DNA of 64,000 nucleotides from Thioalkalivibrio sp. AKL19 (GCF_000420165.1 NZ_ATUK01000016.1:62001-126000); one strand, 5' to 3'. Shown: positions 8,415-17,300, counted from the first letter of the stretch. The notes: a model not told the origin generated them from the sequence alone. A program made the numbers and translations.

Positions 8415-9914
8415 ATGCAGCCGGGGAATGACGCGCAGACGGTCGCGGCGGTGGATCTGGGGTCCAACAGTTTTCACATGATCGTCTCCCGGCGTCAGGA
8501 GGGCGAGGTCCTGAAGGTCGACCGGCTCAAGGAGATGGTGCGTCTCGCCAGTGGTCTCGCCCCGGATGGCCAGCTGGATCCGGAGGTCGCGCAGCGGGCC
8601 CTGGATTGTCTGGACCGCTTTGGCCAGCGCCTGCGTCAACTCCCGCGCGGGCATGTCCGTGTGGTCGGGACCAACACCCTGCGCCAGATGCGCGACAGCC
8701 GGGCCTTTCTGCGGGCGGCCGAGGAAGCGCTCGGACATCCGGTGGAGATCATCGCCGGGCGCGAGGAGGCGCGGCTGATCTATCTCGGCGTGGCGCACAC
8801 GCTGGCGGATGACAGTGGACGCCGGCTGGTGATGGATATCGGGGGCGGCAGCACCGAGTTCATCATCGGCGAGCGCTTCGAACCGGTCCTGGCCGAGAGC
8901 CTGGAGATGGGCTGCGTGACGTTCACGCGGCGTTTTTTCGCGGAGGGCCGGTTGACCCGCAAGGCCTTTGCCGCGGCACAGCTTCGGGCGGAACAGGAGC
9001 TGCAGCCGATCGCGACGGCCTACCGCGAACAGGGCTGGGATCAGGCGCTGGGGGCCTCCGGTACGATCCTGGCGCTCGACCGCATGGTGCACGAGGCGGG
9101 GCTGGACGTGCCGCCCGGTGTAAGCCGCAAGAACCTGGAGGCGCTGCGCGATGCGTTGATCGAGCAGGGGGCGATCGAGGGCCTGAAGTTTCCCGGGCTG
9201 GCCGAGGACCGGGCCCCGGTGATTGCCGGCGGCCTGGCCGTGCTTCTGGGCTCGTTCGAGGCCCTGGGAATCGAACGCCTGCATCCCTCGGAAGGGGCCC
9301 TGCGCGAGGGCGTGGTGCATGATCTCCTGGGGCGGTTCCGGCACGAGGACGTGCGCGGTCGCACCATCCACACCCTGCGCCGGCGTTTCGCGGTGGATGC
9401 GGCGCAGGCCGATCGGGTCCAGGCGACGGTGGCGCGCTTGGTGACGGCCGCGCGCGCGGCCTGGGGACTCGACGAGGATGATGCCGAGCGGCTGGACTGG
9501 GCGGCGGAATTGCACGAGATCGGCCTGGCGCTGGCGCACAGTAAGTACCACAAGCACGGGGAATACATCCTCGCCTGGGCCGACCTCCCGGGCTTTTCGC
9601 AGCCCGAGCAGGCTGAACTGGCGCTGCTGGTGCGGCTGCACCGACGCTCGCTGAAGCCCAAGCTGTTGTCCGGCGTGCGCGAGGGCCGTGCCCGGCCCTT
9701 GCTGTCCATGGCGGCATTGTTGCGCCTGGCGGTGCTGTTGCATCGCTCGCGGGCGCCGGACCCCGTCCCGCTGGAACGGATCGAGGCGACGCAGGAGGGT
9801 CTGACGCTGACCTTCGCGCCCGACTGGCTGGATACCCACCCGCTAACGCGCGCCGATCTGGAAACGGAACGCGAGGAGTGGGCGCGCAACAAGCTGGTGC
9901 TGGAGTTCGAGTGA
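8415..9914 (+). CDS. ppx: Exopolyphosphatase / guanosine pentaphosphatase (Ppx/GppA family)
   Basis: 499 residues. The actin-like ATPase fold shows the phosphate-binding loops AAVDLGSNSFHM at the N-terminus and MDIGGGSTEFI near residue 140. The C-terminal part has HD-like helices (LHEIGLALAHSKYHKHGEYI). It removes phosphate from polyphosphate ends and, in some members, from pppGpp. I chose the ATG at 8415. A TTG at 8409 in frame would overlap the sixA stop. The polyphosphate kinase gene ppk1 lies 0.6 kb downstream on the other strand, so synthesis and degradation genes are convergent neighbours. Confidence 0.9.
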   Translation: MQPGNDAQTVAAVDLGSNSFHMIVSRRQEGEVLKVDRLKEMVRLASGLAPDGQLDPEVAQRALDCLDRFGQRLRQLPRGHVRVVGTNTLRQMRDSRAFLRAAEEALGHPVEIIAGREEARLIYLGVAHTLADDSGRRLVMDIGGGSTEFIIGERFEPVLAESLEMGCVTFTRRFFAEGRLTRKAFAAAQLRAEQELQPIATAYREQGWDQALGASGTILALDRMVHEAGLDVPPGVSRKNLEALRDALIEQGAIEGLKFPGLAEDRAPVIAGGLAVLLGSFEALGIERLHPSEGALREGVVHDLLGRFRHEDVRGRTIHTLRRRFAVDAAQADRVQATVARLVTAARAAWGLDEDDAERLDWAAELHEIGLALAHSKYHKHGEYILAWADLPGFSQPEQAELALLVRLHRRSLKPKLLSGVREGRARPLLSMAALLRLAVLLHRSRAPDPVPLERIEATQEGLTLTFAPDWLDTHPLTRADLETEREEWARNKLVLEFE

Positions 9915-9948
9915 GCCCCTATTCCGAACCTGACACAAAGAACGCAGG

Positions 9949-10666
9949 ATGCTGACATTGGTGGTCTGGATCTACGTACTCGCGGTGCCACTGTGGATCG
10001 GCATCTGGTGGTCGGCGACCGGGTTCCGGCTGATGCGTCACAACCCGCTGCTGGGCTGCCCTTCTTCTTGAGCCTGGCCTACGTGATCGGCAACGCGATC
10101 CTGGTGGCAGGGTTCGGCGGGCTGAGCGAGGCCACCGACGAGGAGAGCCGCACGATCTTCATCACCGACCGCGCGATGATTGCGGTCCAGGCGACGGCAA
10201 GCGTCCTGATCGTGGCGACCATCGTGTACGGGCTGAGCATCCGGCGGGTTCCCGTCCACTTCATCCGGTTCATGGTGTACGCATTCGTGGCGCTGCTGGG
10301 GGTGATGGCGCCGATCCTGTGGATTCCGGTGCAGGAGGCGGAATTCTTCTTTGTGCTCCGCCATGTGCAGTCTCGATCGGCCTGAATTTCGGGCTGTTCC
10401 TGTGCGTGGCGGGGATCGTGGTCCTGCTGCAGGACCTGCTGCGCCACGGCGACGCCGAGGTTAGCCTGCTGGGCGGGATGCACGATGCCCCACGGTCGGA
10501 GGCGCAGTCGCCGAATCGAGACCGCGATGGGTCCTGGAGCCGACGGGGAACGGCTGTGTCAGCCGCTGGGGGAGCCTGCCAGCCGGGCGGAAAGGGATTC
10601 CTGTGCCGAGTACGGTTCCTGCCCGTCGGCTGGCCGGATGCGGGTGTAGCTGCCGTCGGGTTGTAG
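9949..10666 (+). pseudogene. Frameshifted multi-spanning membrane protein
   Basis: One continuous membrane protein can be read only by changing frame twice. It starts at an ATG at 9949 after AGGA (MLTLVVWIYVLAVPLWIGIW and on to HNPLLG). After about 10058 it continues in a second frame (LPFFLSLAYVIGNAILVAGF, two more membrane segments, ending near VQEAEFFFVLRHVQ). After about 10370 it continues in a third frame (SIGLNFGLFLCVAGIVVLLQ). Each change is explained by loss of one base. The pieces together would give about five membrane helices. The last frame stops at 10664-10666, overlapping the end of ppk1 in antisense, so the true end is uncertain. It could be a decaying gene or two sequence errors. 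The family is not recognised. Confidence 0.6.
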
Positions 10667-12643
10667 TGCCCAGGCGGTGGTGGTGTCGCGCAGGTAGTTG
10701 AACAACGACTCCTCCGCCACGCGCTCGCGCAGTTCCGGGTCGCGCACGGGGAAGGCCACCTCGACGCGGCGGAAGAAGTTGCGCGGCATCCAGTCGGCGC
10801 TGGAGAGGAACACCTCGGGTTCGCCGCCGTTCTCGAAATAGAACACGCGGGAGTGTTCCAGGAACCGCCCCAGGACCGAGCGCACCTCGATGGTTTCCGA
10901 GACGCCGGGCACCCCGGGGCGCAGGCTGCAGATGCCGCGCACGACCAGCTGGATAGGGACGCCCGCCTGCGAAGCCTTGTAGAGGGCCTGGATGATCTTC
11001 GCCTCGTTGAGCGAGTTCATGCGCGCGATGATGCGGGCGGGCTTCCCGGCCTGGTGGTTGTCGATCTCGCGCTGGATCTTTTCGAGCATCGCGTCGTGCA
11101 GGCGGAACGGCGCCTGGAGCAGCTGGCGCAGCCGGGTCACCTTGCCCAGGCCGGTGAGCTGGAGGAACACGCGGTGGACGTCCTCGGTAAGCACGGGGTC
11201 GGCGGTCAGCAGGCCGAAGTCGGTATAGGCCTTGGCGGTGCCGGAGTGATAGTTCCCGGTACCCAGGTGGGCGTAGCGGGTGATGCGGTCGCCATCGCGG
11301 CGCACGACCAGCGCCAGCTTGGCGTGGGTCTTGTAGCCGACCACGCCGTAGGTGACGTGGACCCCGGCGTCCTGCATGCGGTTGGCCAGTTCGATGTTGT
11401 CGGCCTCGTCGAAGCGCGCCCGCAGCTCGATCACGACGGTGACCTCCTTGCCGGCCTGCGCCGCCTCGATCAGGATCTCGACCAGCGGCGAGCGGGTGCC
11501 GGTGCGGTAGAGCGTCTGCTTGATGGCCAGCACCCGCGGATCCGCCGCCGCCTGGCGCAGGAAGTCGACCACCGGCATGAACGACTGGTAGGGGTGATGC
11601 AGCAGCAACTCCTGGTCGCGGATGCAGGCAAAGATGCCGCTGCCGCTCGTGTCACTGCGGGGCAGGGCCGGGACCAGCGGGGGAAACTTGAGGTCCGGCC
11701 GGTCCACCAGTTCGTGCACGGCCATCAGACGGTTCAGGTTGACCAGGCCCGTGACCTGATACAGGTCGTCCGGCTCCAGGTGGAATTGCTGCAGCAGGAA
11801 CTCCGCGACCTCCTGCGGGCAGTTGTCCGCGACCTCGAGGCGCACGCCGGCACCGTAGTTGCGCTGAGGTAGCTCGCCCTCCAGGGCGTTTAACAGGTCG
11901 TCGATCTCCTCTTCCTGGACGAACAGGTCCGAGTTGCGGGTCAGCCGGAACTGGTAGCAGCCGGTGACCTTCATGCCCTGGAACAGCTCGTCCACGTGCG
12001 CATGCAGGATGGACGACAGCAGCACGAAGTCGTTGTCGCCGCTGGCGACCTCGCGCGGCAGTCGTACCAGGCGCGGCAGGGAACGCGGCGCCTGGACCAC
12101 GGCGCGGCCGGATTCACGCCCGAAGGCATCCTTGCCCTTGAGGGTGACGATGAAGTTCAGGCTCTTGTTGAGGATGCGCGGGAACGGATGAGCCGGGTCC
12201 AGGCCGATCGGGCTGAGGACCGGCTGGAGTTGTTCGCGGAAGTATTCCCGCACCCATTCCTGCTGGGCCGCGTCCCAGTGGGTGCGGCGCACGAAGTGGA
12301 CGCCTTCGGCGGCCAGCGCCGGGATCAGTTCATCGTTGAGGGTGCGGTACTGTGCCTCGACCAGTTCGTGGGCGAGCGGCGCGATCTGGCGCAGCTGTTC
12401 GGCGGCCGACAGGCCATCCGGTCCCGGGGCTTGTACGTTCAGTTCGACCTGCTGGCGCAGGGAGCCCACGCGCACCTCGAAGAACTCGTCCAGGTTGGTG
12501 GAGGAGATGCTGAGATAGCGCAGGCGTTCCAGCAGCGGGAAGGTCGGGTCCTGGGCGATGGCGAGCACCCGGCGATTGAATTCCAGCAGGGACAGTTCGC
12601 GATTGAGGAACAGATCGGTTTGGGTCACGTCGGCATCCGGCAT
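10559..12643 (-). CDS. ppk1: Polyphosphate kinase (PPK1)
   Basis: 694 residues, typical for PPK1, which polymerises the terminal phosphate of ATP into polyphosphate. The N-terminus LFLNRELSLLEFNRRVLAIA and the second domain ILNKSLNFIVTLKGKD are standard. The phospholipase-D-like catalytic part includes IELRARFDEADNIELANRM, the phosphohistidine motif RYAHLGTGNYHSGTAKAYTD, and FLSSADWMPRNFFRRVEVAF. The start at 12643 (MPDADVTQTDLF) gives the family length; the frame stays open further upstream but that part is not conserved. Palindromic element A2 ends 33 bases before this start codon and thus occupies the promoter or leader. Confidence 0.95.
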   Translation of the reverse strand: MPDADVTQTDLFLNRELSLLEFNRRVLAIAQDPTFPLLERLRYLSISSTNLDEFFEVRVGSLRQQVELNVQAPGPDGLSAAEQLRQIAPLAHELVEAQYRTLNDELIPALAAEGVHFVRRTHWDAAQQEWVREYFREQLQPVLSPIGLDPAHPFPRILNKSLNFIVTLKGKDAFGRESGRAVVQAPRSLPRLVRLPREVASGDNDFVLLSSILHAHVDELFQGMKVTGCYQFRLTRNSDLFVQEEEIDDLLNALEGELPQRNYGAGVRLEVADNCPQEVAEFLLQQFHLEPDDLYQVTGLVNLNRLMAVHELVDRPDLKFPPLVPALPRSDTSGSGIFACIRDQELLLHHPYQSFMPVVDFLRQAAADPRVLAIKQTLYRTGTRSPLVEILIEAAQAGKEVTVVIELRARFDEADNIELANRMQDAGVHVTYGVVGYKTHAKLALVVRRDGDRITRYAHLGTGNYHSGTAKAYTDFGLLTADPVLTEDVHRVFLQLTGLGKVTRLRQLLQAPFRLHDAMLEKIQREIDNHQAGKPARIIARMNSLNEAKIIQALYKASQAGVPIQLVVRGICSLRPGVPGVSETIEVRSVLGRFLEHSRVFYFENGGEPEVFLSSADWMPRNFFRRVEVAFPVRDPELRERVAEESLFNYLRDTTTAWALQPDGSYTRIRPADGQEPYSAQESLSARLAGSPSG

Positions 12644-12675
12644 GCACGACTCGCGGCAGAAGTGGGACCGAGAGT

Positions 12676-12960
12676 CTAGGGGAACACTGGTTAATCTACA
12701 CGTTCGCGCTCGAGTCGATTTTGCGTGCGAACAAGGCGCGGTGACTGCCGTGCAGCATTCTGCACAAGGGAACCGCAACGCCGTGCGCGCGCAAAATCGG
12801 CCGAGCCCCTGCGTTCAATAGTTTGTGGGGTTGGTGCCCCATGTTCCCCGATGCAGCGTTGCGGCGCTTACCGGTAGCCCCACTACCGGCTGCGCACCGC
12901 GCCTTGTCTCGGGAAACATGGGGCACCAACGCGAACGTGTAGATTAACCAGTGTTTCCCT
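12676..12960. repeat. Palindromic element A, copy 2
   Basis: 285 bases. The left end CTAGGGGAACACTGG and the right end (rev. comp. AGGGAAACACTGG) continue inwards with the same TTAATCTACACGTTCGCG in both arms, about 31 matching bases. An inner inverted pair GTTGGTGCCCCATGTT / AACATGGGGCACCAAC flanks a small hairpin CCGGTAG-CCCCA-CTACCGG. The central GCGC-rich hairpin loop seen in the other copies is shortened here. It lies in the gap between ppk1 and the gene at 13110, 33 bases from the ppk1 start. Only the left end keeps CTAG. Confidence 0.9.
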
Positions 12961-13053
12961 CCGGCATTATGTCAGTTCCGTGAACGGGGTTGGCGGCCGG
13001 GATCGATGTCCCCGGGCCGCGTGTCTGAACTGCGGCATATGCACCGGGGCGGC

Positions 13054-13059
13054 TATAAT
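13054..13059 (+). promoter_or_regulatory. Possible -10 element (TATAAT) for the gene at 13110
   Basis: A perfect TATAAT lies 50 bases before the start codon in otherwise GC-rich DNA. No convincing -35 box is seen 17 bases upstream (TGCGGC), so this is a weak call. Confidence 0.35.
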
Positions 13060-13109
13060 TCAGTGCTTGATCATGCAGCGCAAAACCCGCTGCCGTAAGG
13101 AGAAGTCCG

Positions 13110-13727
13110 TTGGCCGAATTTTCCCTGACACTGCATGCCCGCGATGATGCGAACCCGGAGCTGCGCAAGGTCTCGGTGTCCGCCGAGGGCGAGCTGCCCG
13201 AGTACGGCCAGGTCTGGGTCTGGGACATCCTCTATGCCCAGCAGTTGTTCGCCCTCGGCGAGGTCCAGGCCGCCCAGGACCTCAAGGAGACCCTGGAGCT
13301 CTGGGCGGTGAATATGTCCAGCAAGGTGTTCCAGCCCCACGGTCACATCCTGTCGAAGGGTTACCTGGACCTGTCGGAGAACCTGCAGCTGGTGAGTGGC
13401 GACGCGGTGCCGGCCGCAGCCGACGGGGACCGTCAGGTGGTGGTATCGGTCGATGGGCAGGCCGGACAGCTCCCCGATGTGCGCGTATCCCCGGAGAGCC
13501 TGGACGCCGACGAGCGCCAGGATCTTGTGCTGGGGCTGGGACAGTACTTCAACTTCGAGAATCCGATGTTCGCGCGCGAGCTGCCGATCCACGTGCTGGC
13601 GATGCGCAAATACCACGCGGACATCAATCTGCCGCACACCCGGACCGCCCTGGACGAGGCCCCGTTCTTCGCCATCCAGAAGGCGATGGAGTACTTCCAG
13701 GCTGCCAACGAGGGCACCGTGCAGTAG
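13110..13727 (+). CDS. Conserved-looking soluble protein of unknown function
   Basis: 205 residues that I do not recognise. There is no signal peptide or membrane segment and the protein is acidic. It opens with a beta-rich stretch (FSLTLHARDDANPELRKVSV), then an aromatic helix pair (YGQVWVWDILYAQQLFALGE) and ends with FAIQKAMEYFQAAN. The start is a TTG: AAGGAG at 13097-13102 sits at proper spacing before it and no ATG or GTG is better placed. The gene stands alone between element A2 and the DUF2007 gene. Smooth codon use and the strong ribosome-binding site support a real gene. Confidence 0.7.
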   Translation: MAEFSLTLHARDDANPELRKVSVSAEGELPEYGQVWVWDILYAQQLFALGEVQAAQDLKETLELWAVNMSSKVFQPHGHILSKGYLDLSENLQLVSGDAVPAAADGDRQVVVSVDGQAGQLPDVRVSPESLDADERQDLVLGLGQYFNFENPMFARELPIHVLAMRKYHADINLPHTRTALDEAPFFAIQKAMEYFQAANEGTVQ

Positions 13728-13776
13728 ACACGTCCGCCGCTGCGCCGGGTCCGGGCCGCGTGCTACGGTTTCCCTT

Positions 13777-14097
13777 ATGAGGACCGTCTATTCCGCCGCC
13801 GACCCGGTGATGGCCGGGTTCATCGAGACCCTGCTGCAGGAGGCCGGGATCCCGGCCTATGTTAACCAGGCCGGACTGTACGGCGCGGTCGGGGAAGTCC
13901 CGCCGACCGAGACCTGGGCCCGCATCATGGTGGTGCACGAAGAACAGGCGGAGGAGGCCCGCGCCATCATCCTGGAATACCTCGAAGGCGAGCCGGAACA
14001 CGACGGCCGCGACTGGAAGTGTCCGCGCTGCGGCGAGGTGATCGAGCCCCAGTTCACCCAGTGCTGGAACTGCGGGCGGGAGAAGCCCCGGACCTGA
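13777..14097 (+). CDS. DUF2007-type small protein with C-terminal zinc ribbon
   Basis: 106 residues. The N-terminal part (MRTVYSAADPVMAGFIETLL, then QEAGIPAYVNQAGLYGAVGE) matches the DUF2007 'putative signal transducing' fold, a ferredoxin-like domain of unknown role. The C-terminus carries two CxxC pairs (WKCPRCGEVIEPQFTQCWNC), a likely zinc ribbon. This pairing is known in the family. The ATG at 13777 has no strong ribosome-binding site. The gene converges with the lytic transglycosylase gene, with only 6 bases between their stops. Confidence 0.75.
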   Translation: MRTVYSAADPVMAGFIETLLQEAGIPAYVNQAGLYGAVGEVPPTETWARIMVVHEEQAEEARAIILEYLEGEPEHDGRDWKCPRCGEVIEPQFTQCWNCGREKPRT

Positions 14098-14103
14098 GCC
14101 CGG

Positions 14104-14892
14104 TCAGTGGGCCCGTCCGTTGCCGGTGTACTGTGCACGGATGCGCTGGATGTAGGTCTGGGTCTCGCGAAACGGGGGTACGCCGCCATGGCGTTCCACC
14201 GCGCCGGGGCCCGCATTGTAGGCGGCCAGCGCGAGATCCAGGTTACCCCCGAAGCGATCGAGCATGGCCGCGAGGTAGCGGGTCCCGCCATCGATGTTCT
14301 GGGCGGGATCGAAGCGGTCGGTGACTCCGAGGTCGGCGGCGGTCGCGGGCATCAGCTGCATCAGGCCATGCGCGCCCACCCGCGACACCGCCTGCGGATC
14401 GAAGCAGGACTCCACGTGTATGACCGATTGCACCAGCGCCGGGTCGACACCCTGGCGGGTGGCCGCCGTGTGGATGAGATCCGCGAACTCGCCACCCCCG
14501 GTGGCCAGGGCATGGCGTGCCCGCTCGCCGCAGCGGGCGCGCGCGGTGGGACGCCCGTAGGTGGCGATCAGCTCCATGCCGTTGTCCTGCCGGTGCTGGT
14601 TGGTGACGAGGCGCTCGCCCCCCGGGCCCTGGAACACGAAGATCTGGCTGGGGGACCAGTCGCCACCACCCGGCGCCGGGGTGGCCGTGCCGGTGCGCGC
14701 GGGCGAGCGGATGGTCTCGTAGGGGACGCCTTGCGGGCGTTCGTCGGTCAGGACCCGGGCGCCGGAGGCATCACGGTAGGTGTAGAGTTCGGCGGCGCTG
14801 CTCCCGGCCAGCACCAGACCTGCCAGCAGTACGAGCAGGCGCAGCGGCGCCCGGCCGGAATGCTTACCATGGTGCCTTGTGTACAACCCCAC
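14104..14892 (-). CDS. Lytic transglycosylase (SLT domain) with DUF4124-like N-terminus
   Basis: 262 residues. A signal peptide (LRLLVLLAGLVLAGSSAAEL) is followed by a short DUF4124-like segment (LYTYRDASGARVLTDERPQG). The C-terminal SLT domain contains the catalytic glutamate in SVIHVESCFDPQAVSRVGAH, then GLMQLMPATAADLGV, and ends with LALAAYNAGPGAVERHGGVP. It cleaves peptidoglycan glycan strands in the periplasm. The start is probably the GTG at 14892, seven bases after AGGGAG; the open frame reaches back into birA but without a ribosome-binding site. It is divergent from birA. Confidence 0.85.
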   Translation of the reverse strand: MGLYTRHHGKHSGRAPLRLLVLLAGLVLAGSSAAELYTYRDASGARVLTDERPQGVPYETIRSPARTGTATPAPGGGDWSPSQIFVFQGPGGERLVTNQHRQDNGMELIATYGRPTARARCGERARHALATGGGEFADLIHTAATRQGVDPALVQSVIHVESCFDPQAVSRVGAHGLMQLMPATAADLGVTDRFDPAQNIDGGTRYLAAMLDRFGGNLDLALAAYNAGPGAVERHGGVPPFRETQTYIQRIRAQYTGNGRAH

Positions 14893-14935
14893 CCCTGTTC
14901 TCCCTGGCCCCGCTGCGAGCCGAGTACCGATCCCG

Positions 14936-15772
14936 ATGACCGAGACCCCGTTCACAGTCTGCATTATGGCCGCTGAAAGCGCACGGCTTAAAGAGTGGGT
15001 GGACGGCCTGCTCGCGGGCGGCGCGGTGGCGGTTCCGACGGTCGAGGTGCTGGAGTCGGTCGACTCGACCAATCGTTATCTGCTGGAGACGGCCGCCGCA
15101 GCCGGGGATGTGCCACGCGCTTGCCTGGCAAGGAGCCAGACGGCGGGGCGCGGCCGGCGCGGCCGGATCTGGCATGCGCGACCCGGCGCGAGCCTGGCCC
15201 TGTCGCTGGCATGGCCGATCCCGCACGGACGGGTTCCGCCATCCTACCCAGTCGGTGTGGGCATCGGGGTTGTCCAGGCCCTGGAGGGCCTGGGTCTGGA
15301 AGGCGTGCGGCTCAAATGGCCGAACGACCTGATGGTGGATGGTGCCAAGCTGGGCGGGATCCTGGTGGAGCAGCGGATGCCGGGACCTGACCGTCCGGGC
15401 TGGCTTATCGTGGGCATTGGGATCAACCGTGAGTCCGCGGATACGCTGGGGCTGGAGCGCGCGGTGACCGATCTCGCCAGCCACTTCCCCGGAGGGGCGC
15501 CGGAGTGGCTGGAACTGGCCGCCCGGGTGATCGAGCGGCAATGTCGTCTGCATCCGGTATTGTTGCGTGAGGGGATTGCGCCGCTGGAGGCCGAGCTGGA
15601 ACGGATCGACCTGCTGAGGGGGCATGCCATCGAGGTGCTGGGCGATGGCGCGCATGCGCGGGCACTCGGGATTGATCCAGCCAGTGGCTGTCTGGTCGCG
15701 GTCTTCGATGATGGGGCGGTGCGGCACCTGCATTCGGGCGAGGTTTCGGTACGGGGATGTGAACATGGGTGA
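14936..15772 (+). CDS. birA: Biotin-protein ligase BirA lacking the DNA-binding domain
   Basis: 278 residues. It activates biotin with ATP and attaches it to the carrier protein of acetyl-CoA carboxylase. Motifs: VLESVDSTNRYLLE, the biotinyl-AMP loop QTAGRGRRGRIWHA, VRLKWPNDLMVDGAKLGGIL and VGIGINRE. E. coli BirA carries about 60 extra N-terminal residues forming a winged helix that represses bio genes. No such domain fits here, because the ligase core begins within 40 residues of the start. It is therefore probably a pure enzyme. The ATG at 14936 is listed, and an ATG at 14966 is possible. Its end overlaps coaX by 8 bases. Confidence 0.9.
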   Translation: MTETPFTVCIMAAESARLKEWVDGLLAGGAVAVPTVEVLESVDSTNRYLLETAAAAGDVPRACLARSQTAGRGRRGRIWHARPGASLALSLAWPIPHGRVPPSYPVGVGIGVVQALEGLGLEGVRLKWPNDLMVDGAKLGGILVEQRMPGPDRPGWLIVGIGINRESADTLGLERAVTDLASHFPGGAPEWLELAARVIERQCRLHPVLLREGIAPLEAELERIDLLRGHAIEVLGDGAHARALGIDPASGCLVAVFDDGAVRHLHSGEVSVRGCEHG

Positions 15773-16544
15773 CATCGCACTGGTGGATATCGGCAGTAGC
15801 CGCGTCAAATGGCAGGTGCGCAGCCCGGATGGCGACGTGACGGGGTCCGGGGCGACCCGGGAGCCCGCGGGTTGTGTCCGCGCGCTGGCCTCCATGGCGC
15901 AGGCGTCGCCGCTCACGGCCGTGTGGGTTTCGCGGGTGACAGGAGACCGGGGATTGGAGTTTTCCGGGGAACTCGCGGCCGCCGGTCTTGGCGCGGCGGT
16001 GCATGCGGTCCAGGCGGTGGCCGTCGGGCCGAACGGCCTGCATAGTGACTATGCCGTAGGGCAACTGGGCGTGGATCGGTACTGCGCGCTGGTGGCCGCG
16101 CGCGCCTGTGGTGATACGCCGGTTATCGTGGTCGATGCGGGGACCGCGGTGACCGTGGACGTCCTGCATGCCGACGGACAGCACGCCGGTGGGTACTTGC
16201 TGCCGGGGCGACAGCTCGGCTGGGAGGCGCTACAGCCGCGTCTGGCCGATCGTATTGCGCCGCGCGAGGCCTCCCAGTGGCCGGAAGACCTGGATCCAGC
16301 GCCGGGGCTGAACAGCGCGGATGCGCTCGAGCGAGGGTGGGGCCTGGGACTCGCGGGTGCGCTGGACGGGCTGATTGCCCGATCGCGCACCGACCTCGGG
16401 GAACCCGCCGCCTGCTGGCTGACTGGGGGCGATGCCTACTGGCTTGCGCCGCTGTTGCGCGAGGAGGCGCGAATCGTCCCCAACCTGGTGCTCGACGGGC
16501 TCTGGGAGTTGTCGCGCTGGGACGATGCCGTATGCGCTGGCTGA
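15765..16544 (+). CDS. coaX: Type III pantothenate kinase
   Basis: 259 residues. It catalyses the first step of coenzyme A synthesis. The actin-like fold is shown by ALVDIGSSRVKWQV at the start, LGVDRYCALVAA in the middle, VVDAGTAVTVDVL and GGYLLPGRQLGWEAL. The birA-coaX order with overlapping ends is widespread in gammaproteobacteria and beta-proteobacteria. The ATG at 15765 lies inside the birA end, implying coupled translation. The downstream small gene starts inside the coaX end in the same way. Confidence 0.92.
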   Translation: MGDIALVDIGSSRVKWQVRSPDGDVTGSGATREPAGCVRALASMAQASPLTAVWVSRVTGDRGLEFSGELAAAGLGAAVHAVQAVAVGPNGLHSDYAVGQLGVDRYCALVAARACGDTPVIVVDAGTAVTVDVLHADGQHAGGYLLPGRQLGWEALQPRLADRIAPREASQWPEDLDPAPGLNSADALERGWGLGLAGALDGLIARSRTDLGEPAACWLTGGDAYWLAPLLREEARIVPNLVLDGLWELSRWDDAVCAG

Positions 16545-16744
16545 TCCTGTCGCTCGCACTGGTGAACCTCGGGTATTTCGCCTGGACCTGGCACGACGGG
16601 CGCCTGGATCCGGACCCGTATGCGGGTGTGCCGCCCGTGGAACGCGATCGAGGCAGGGTCGAACTGCTCGATGTGCGAGTGGAACGGCCGGTGACGGAAG
16701 GGGCCGTTTCGGGCGACGCGGTGGCGGAGGAATCGCGCTGGTAA
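16532..16744 (+). CDS. Short membrane-anchored protein, likely remnant of a SPOR-domain protein
   Basis: 70 residues. The N-terminus MRWLILSLALVNLGYFAWTW is a single membrane anchor identical in style to the SPOR-domain (peptidoglycan-binding) proteins often encoded directly after coaX. Here the proline/acidic linker stops at residue 70 and no SPOR domain follows, because the convergent gene begins 7 bases later. It overlaps coaX by 13 bases. It could be a truncated relic or a working short protein. The family link is an inference from the anchor and gene order. Confidence 0.6.
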   Translation: MRWLILSLALVNLGYFAWTWHDGRLDPDPYAGVPPVERDRGRVELLDVRVERPVTEGAVSGDAVAEESRW

Positions 16745-16750
16745 CAGCGT

Positions 16751-17287
16751 TCAGCGGTCACGGCGGTCACGGCGGGCAGCGCGTTCGGCCCGGCGCCGGT
16801 CACGGTGGCGTTGCCAGGCGGCCGAAAGTTGGCGGGAAGCCCAGTAGCCGGCCATGGCCGTGGGCGTGGCGATCAACAGGCTGCCCAGCAGGGTATAGGT
16901 GATCTCGTCCCCGATCCCCTGCAGATACCAGGCGTCCATATCCTGGGCGAGGAGCGGGATATAGCGGAAGACCGCTTCCCCGAGTTCATGGAAGACCCAG
17001 TACAGGGGCGCCGCGGTGAAGGGGTTGCTGACGAACGAGGCCACGAAGGCCGTTGGAAAATTCCCGGCCAGCGCGATGCAGAGGATGATGATCAACACGG
17101 TCTGAAACCCGACCGTCGGCGTCAGTCCAATGAACAGACCGATGGCGACCCCGCGGGCCATCGCCTCCGGGCCGCTCTTCATGCTCCCGGCGGCATGTAG
17201 CCCGGAATGCAGGCGCGGATGACGGGCCAGCCAGTTGTGGGCGCGCCAGCGCAAGGCCCGCCAGCGGATGCTGGCCCGCCTCAGCAT
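16751..17287 (-). CDS. DUF2062 membrane protein
   Basis: 178 residues. The DUF2062 signature is visible as GLFIGLTPTVGFQTVLIIIL followed by the NPFTAAPLYWVFHELGEAVF region. There are three or four hydrophobic segments and a very basic C-terminal tail (RHRDRRRAERAARRDRRDR). The function of the family is unknown; it is an inner-membrane protein. The start is set at the ATG at 17287, just after the stop of the upstream YffB-like gene (17301). It is the last gene of a dapC-dapD-yffB-DUF2062 row on the minus strand. Confidence 0.8.
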   Translation of the reverse strand: MLRRASIRWRALRWRAHNWLARHPRLHSGLHAAGSMKSGPEAMARGVAIGLFIGLTPTVGFQTVLIIILCIALAGNFPTAFVASFVSNPFTAAPLYWVFHELGEAVFRYIPLLAQDMDAWYLQGIGDEITYTLLGSLLIATPTAMAGYWASRQLSAAWQRHRDRRRAERAARRDRRDR

Positions 17288-17300
17288 GGCTGCGGGGGGC

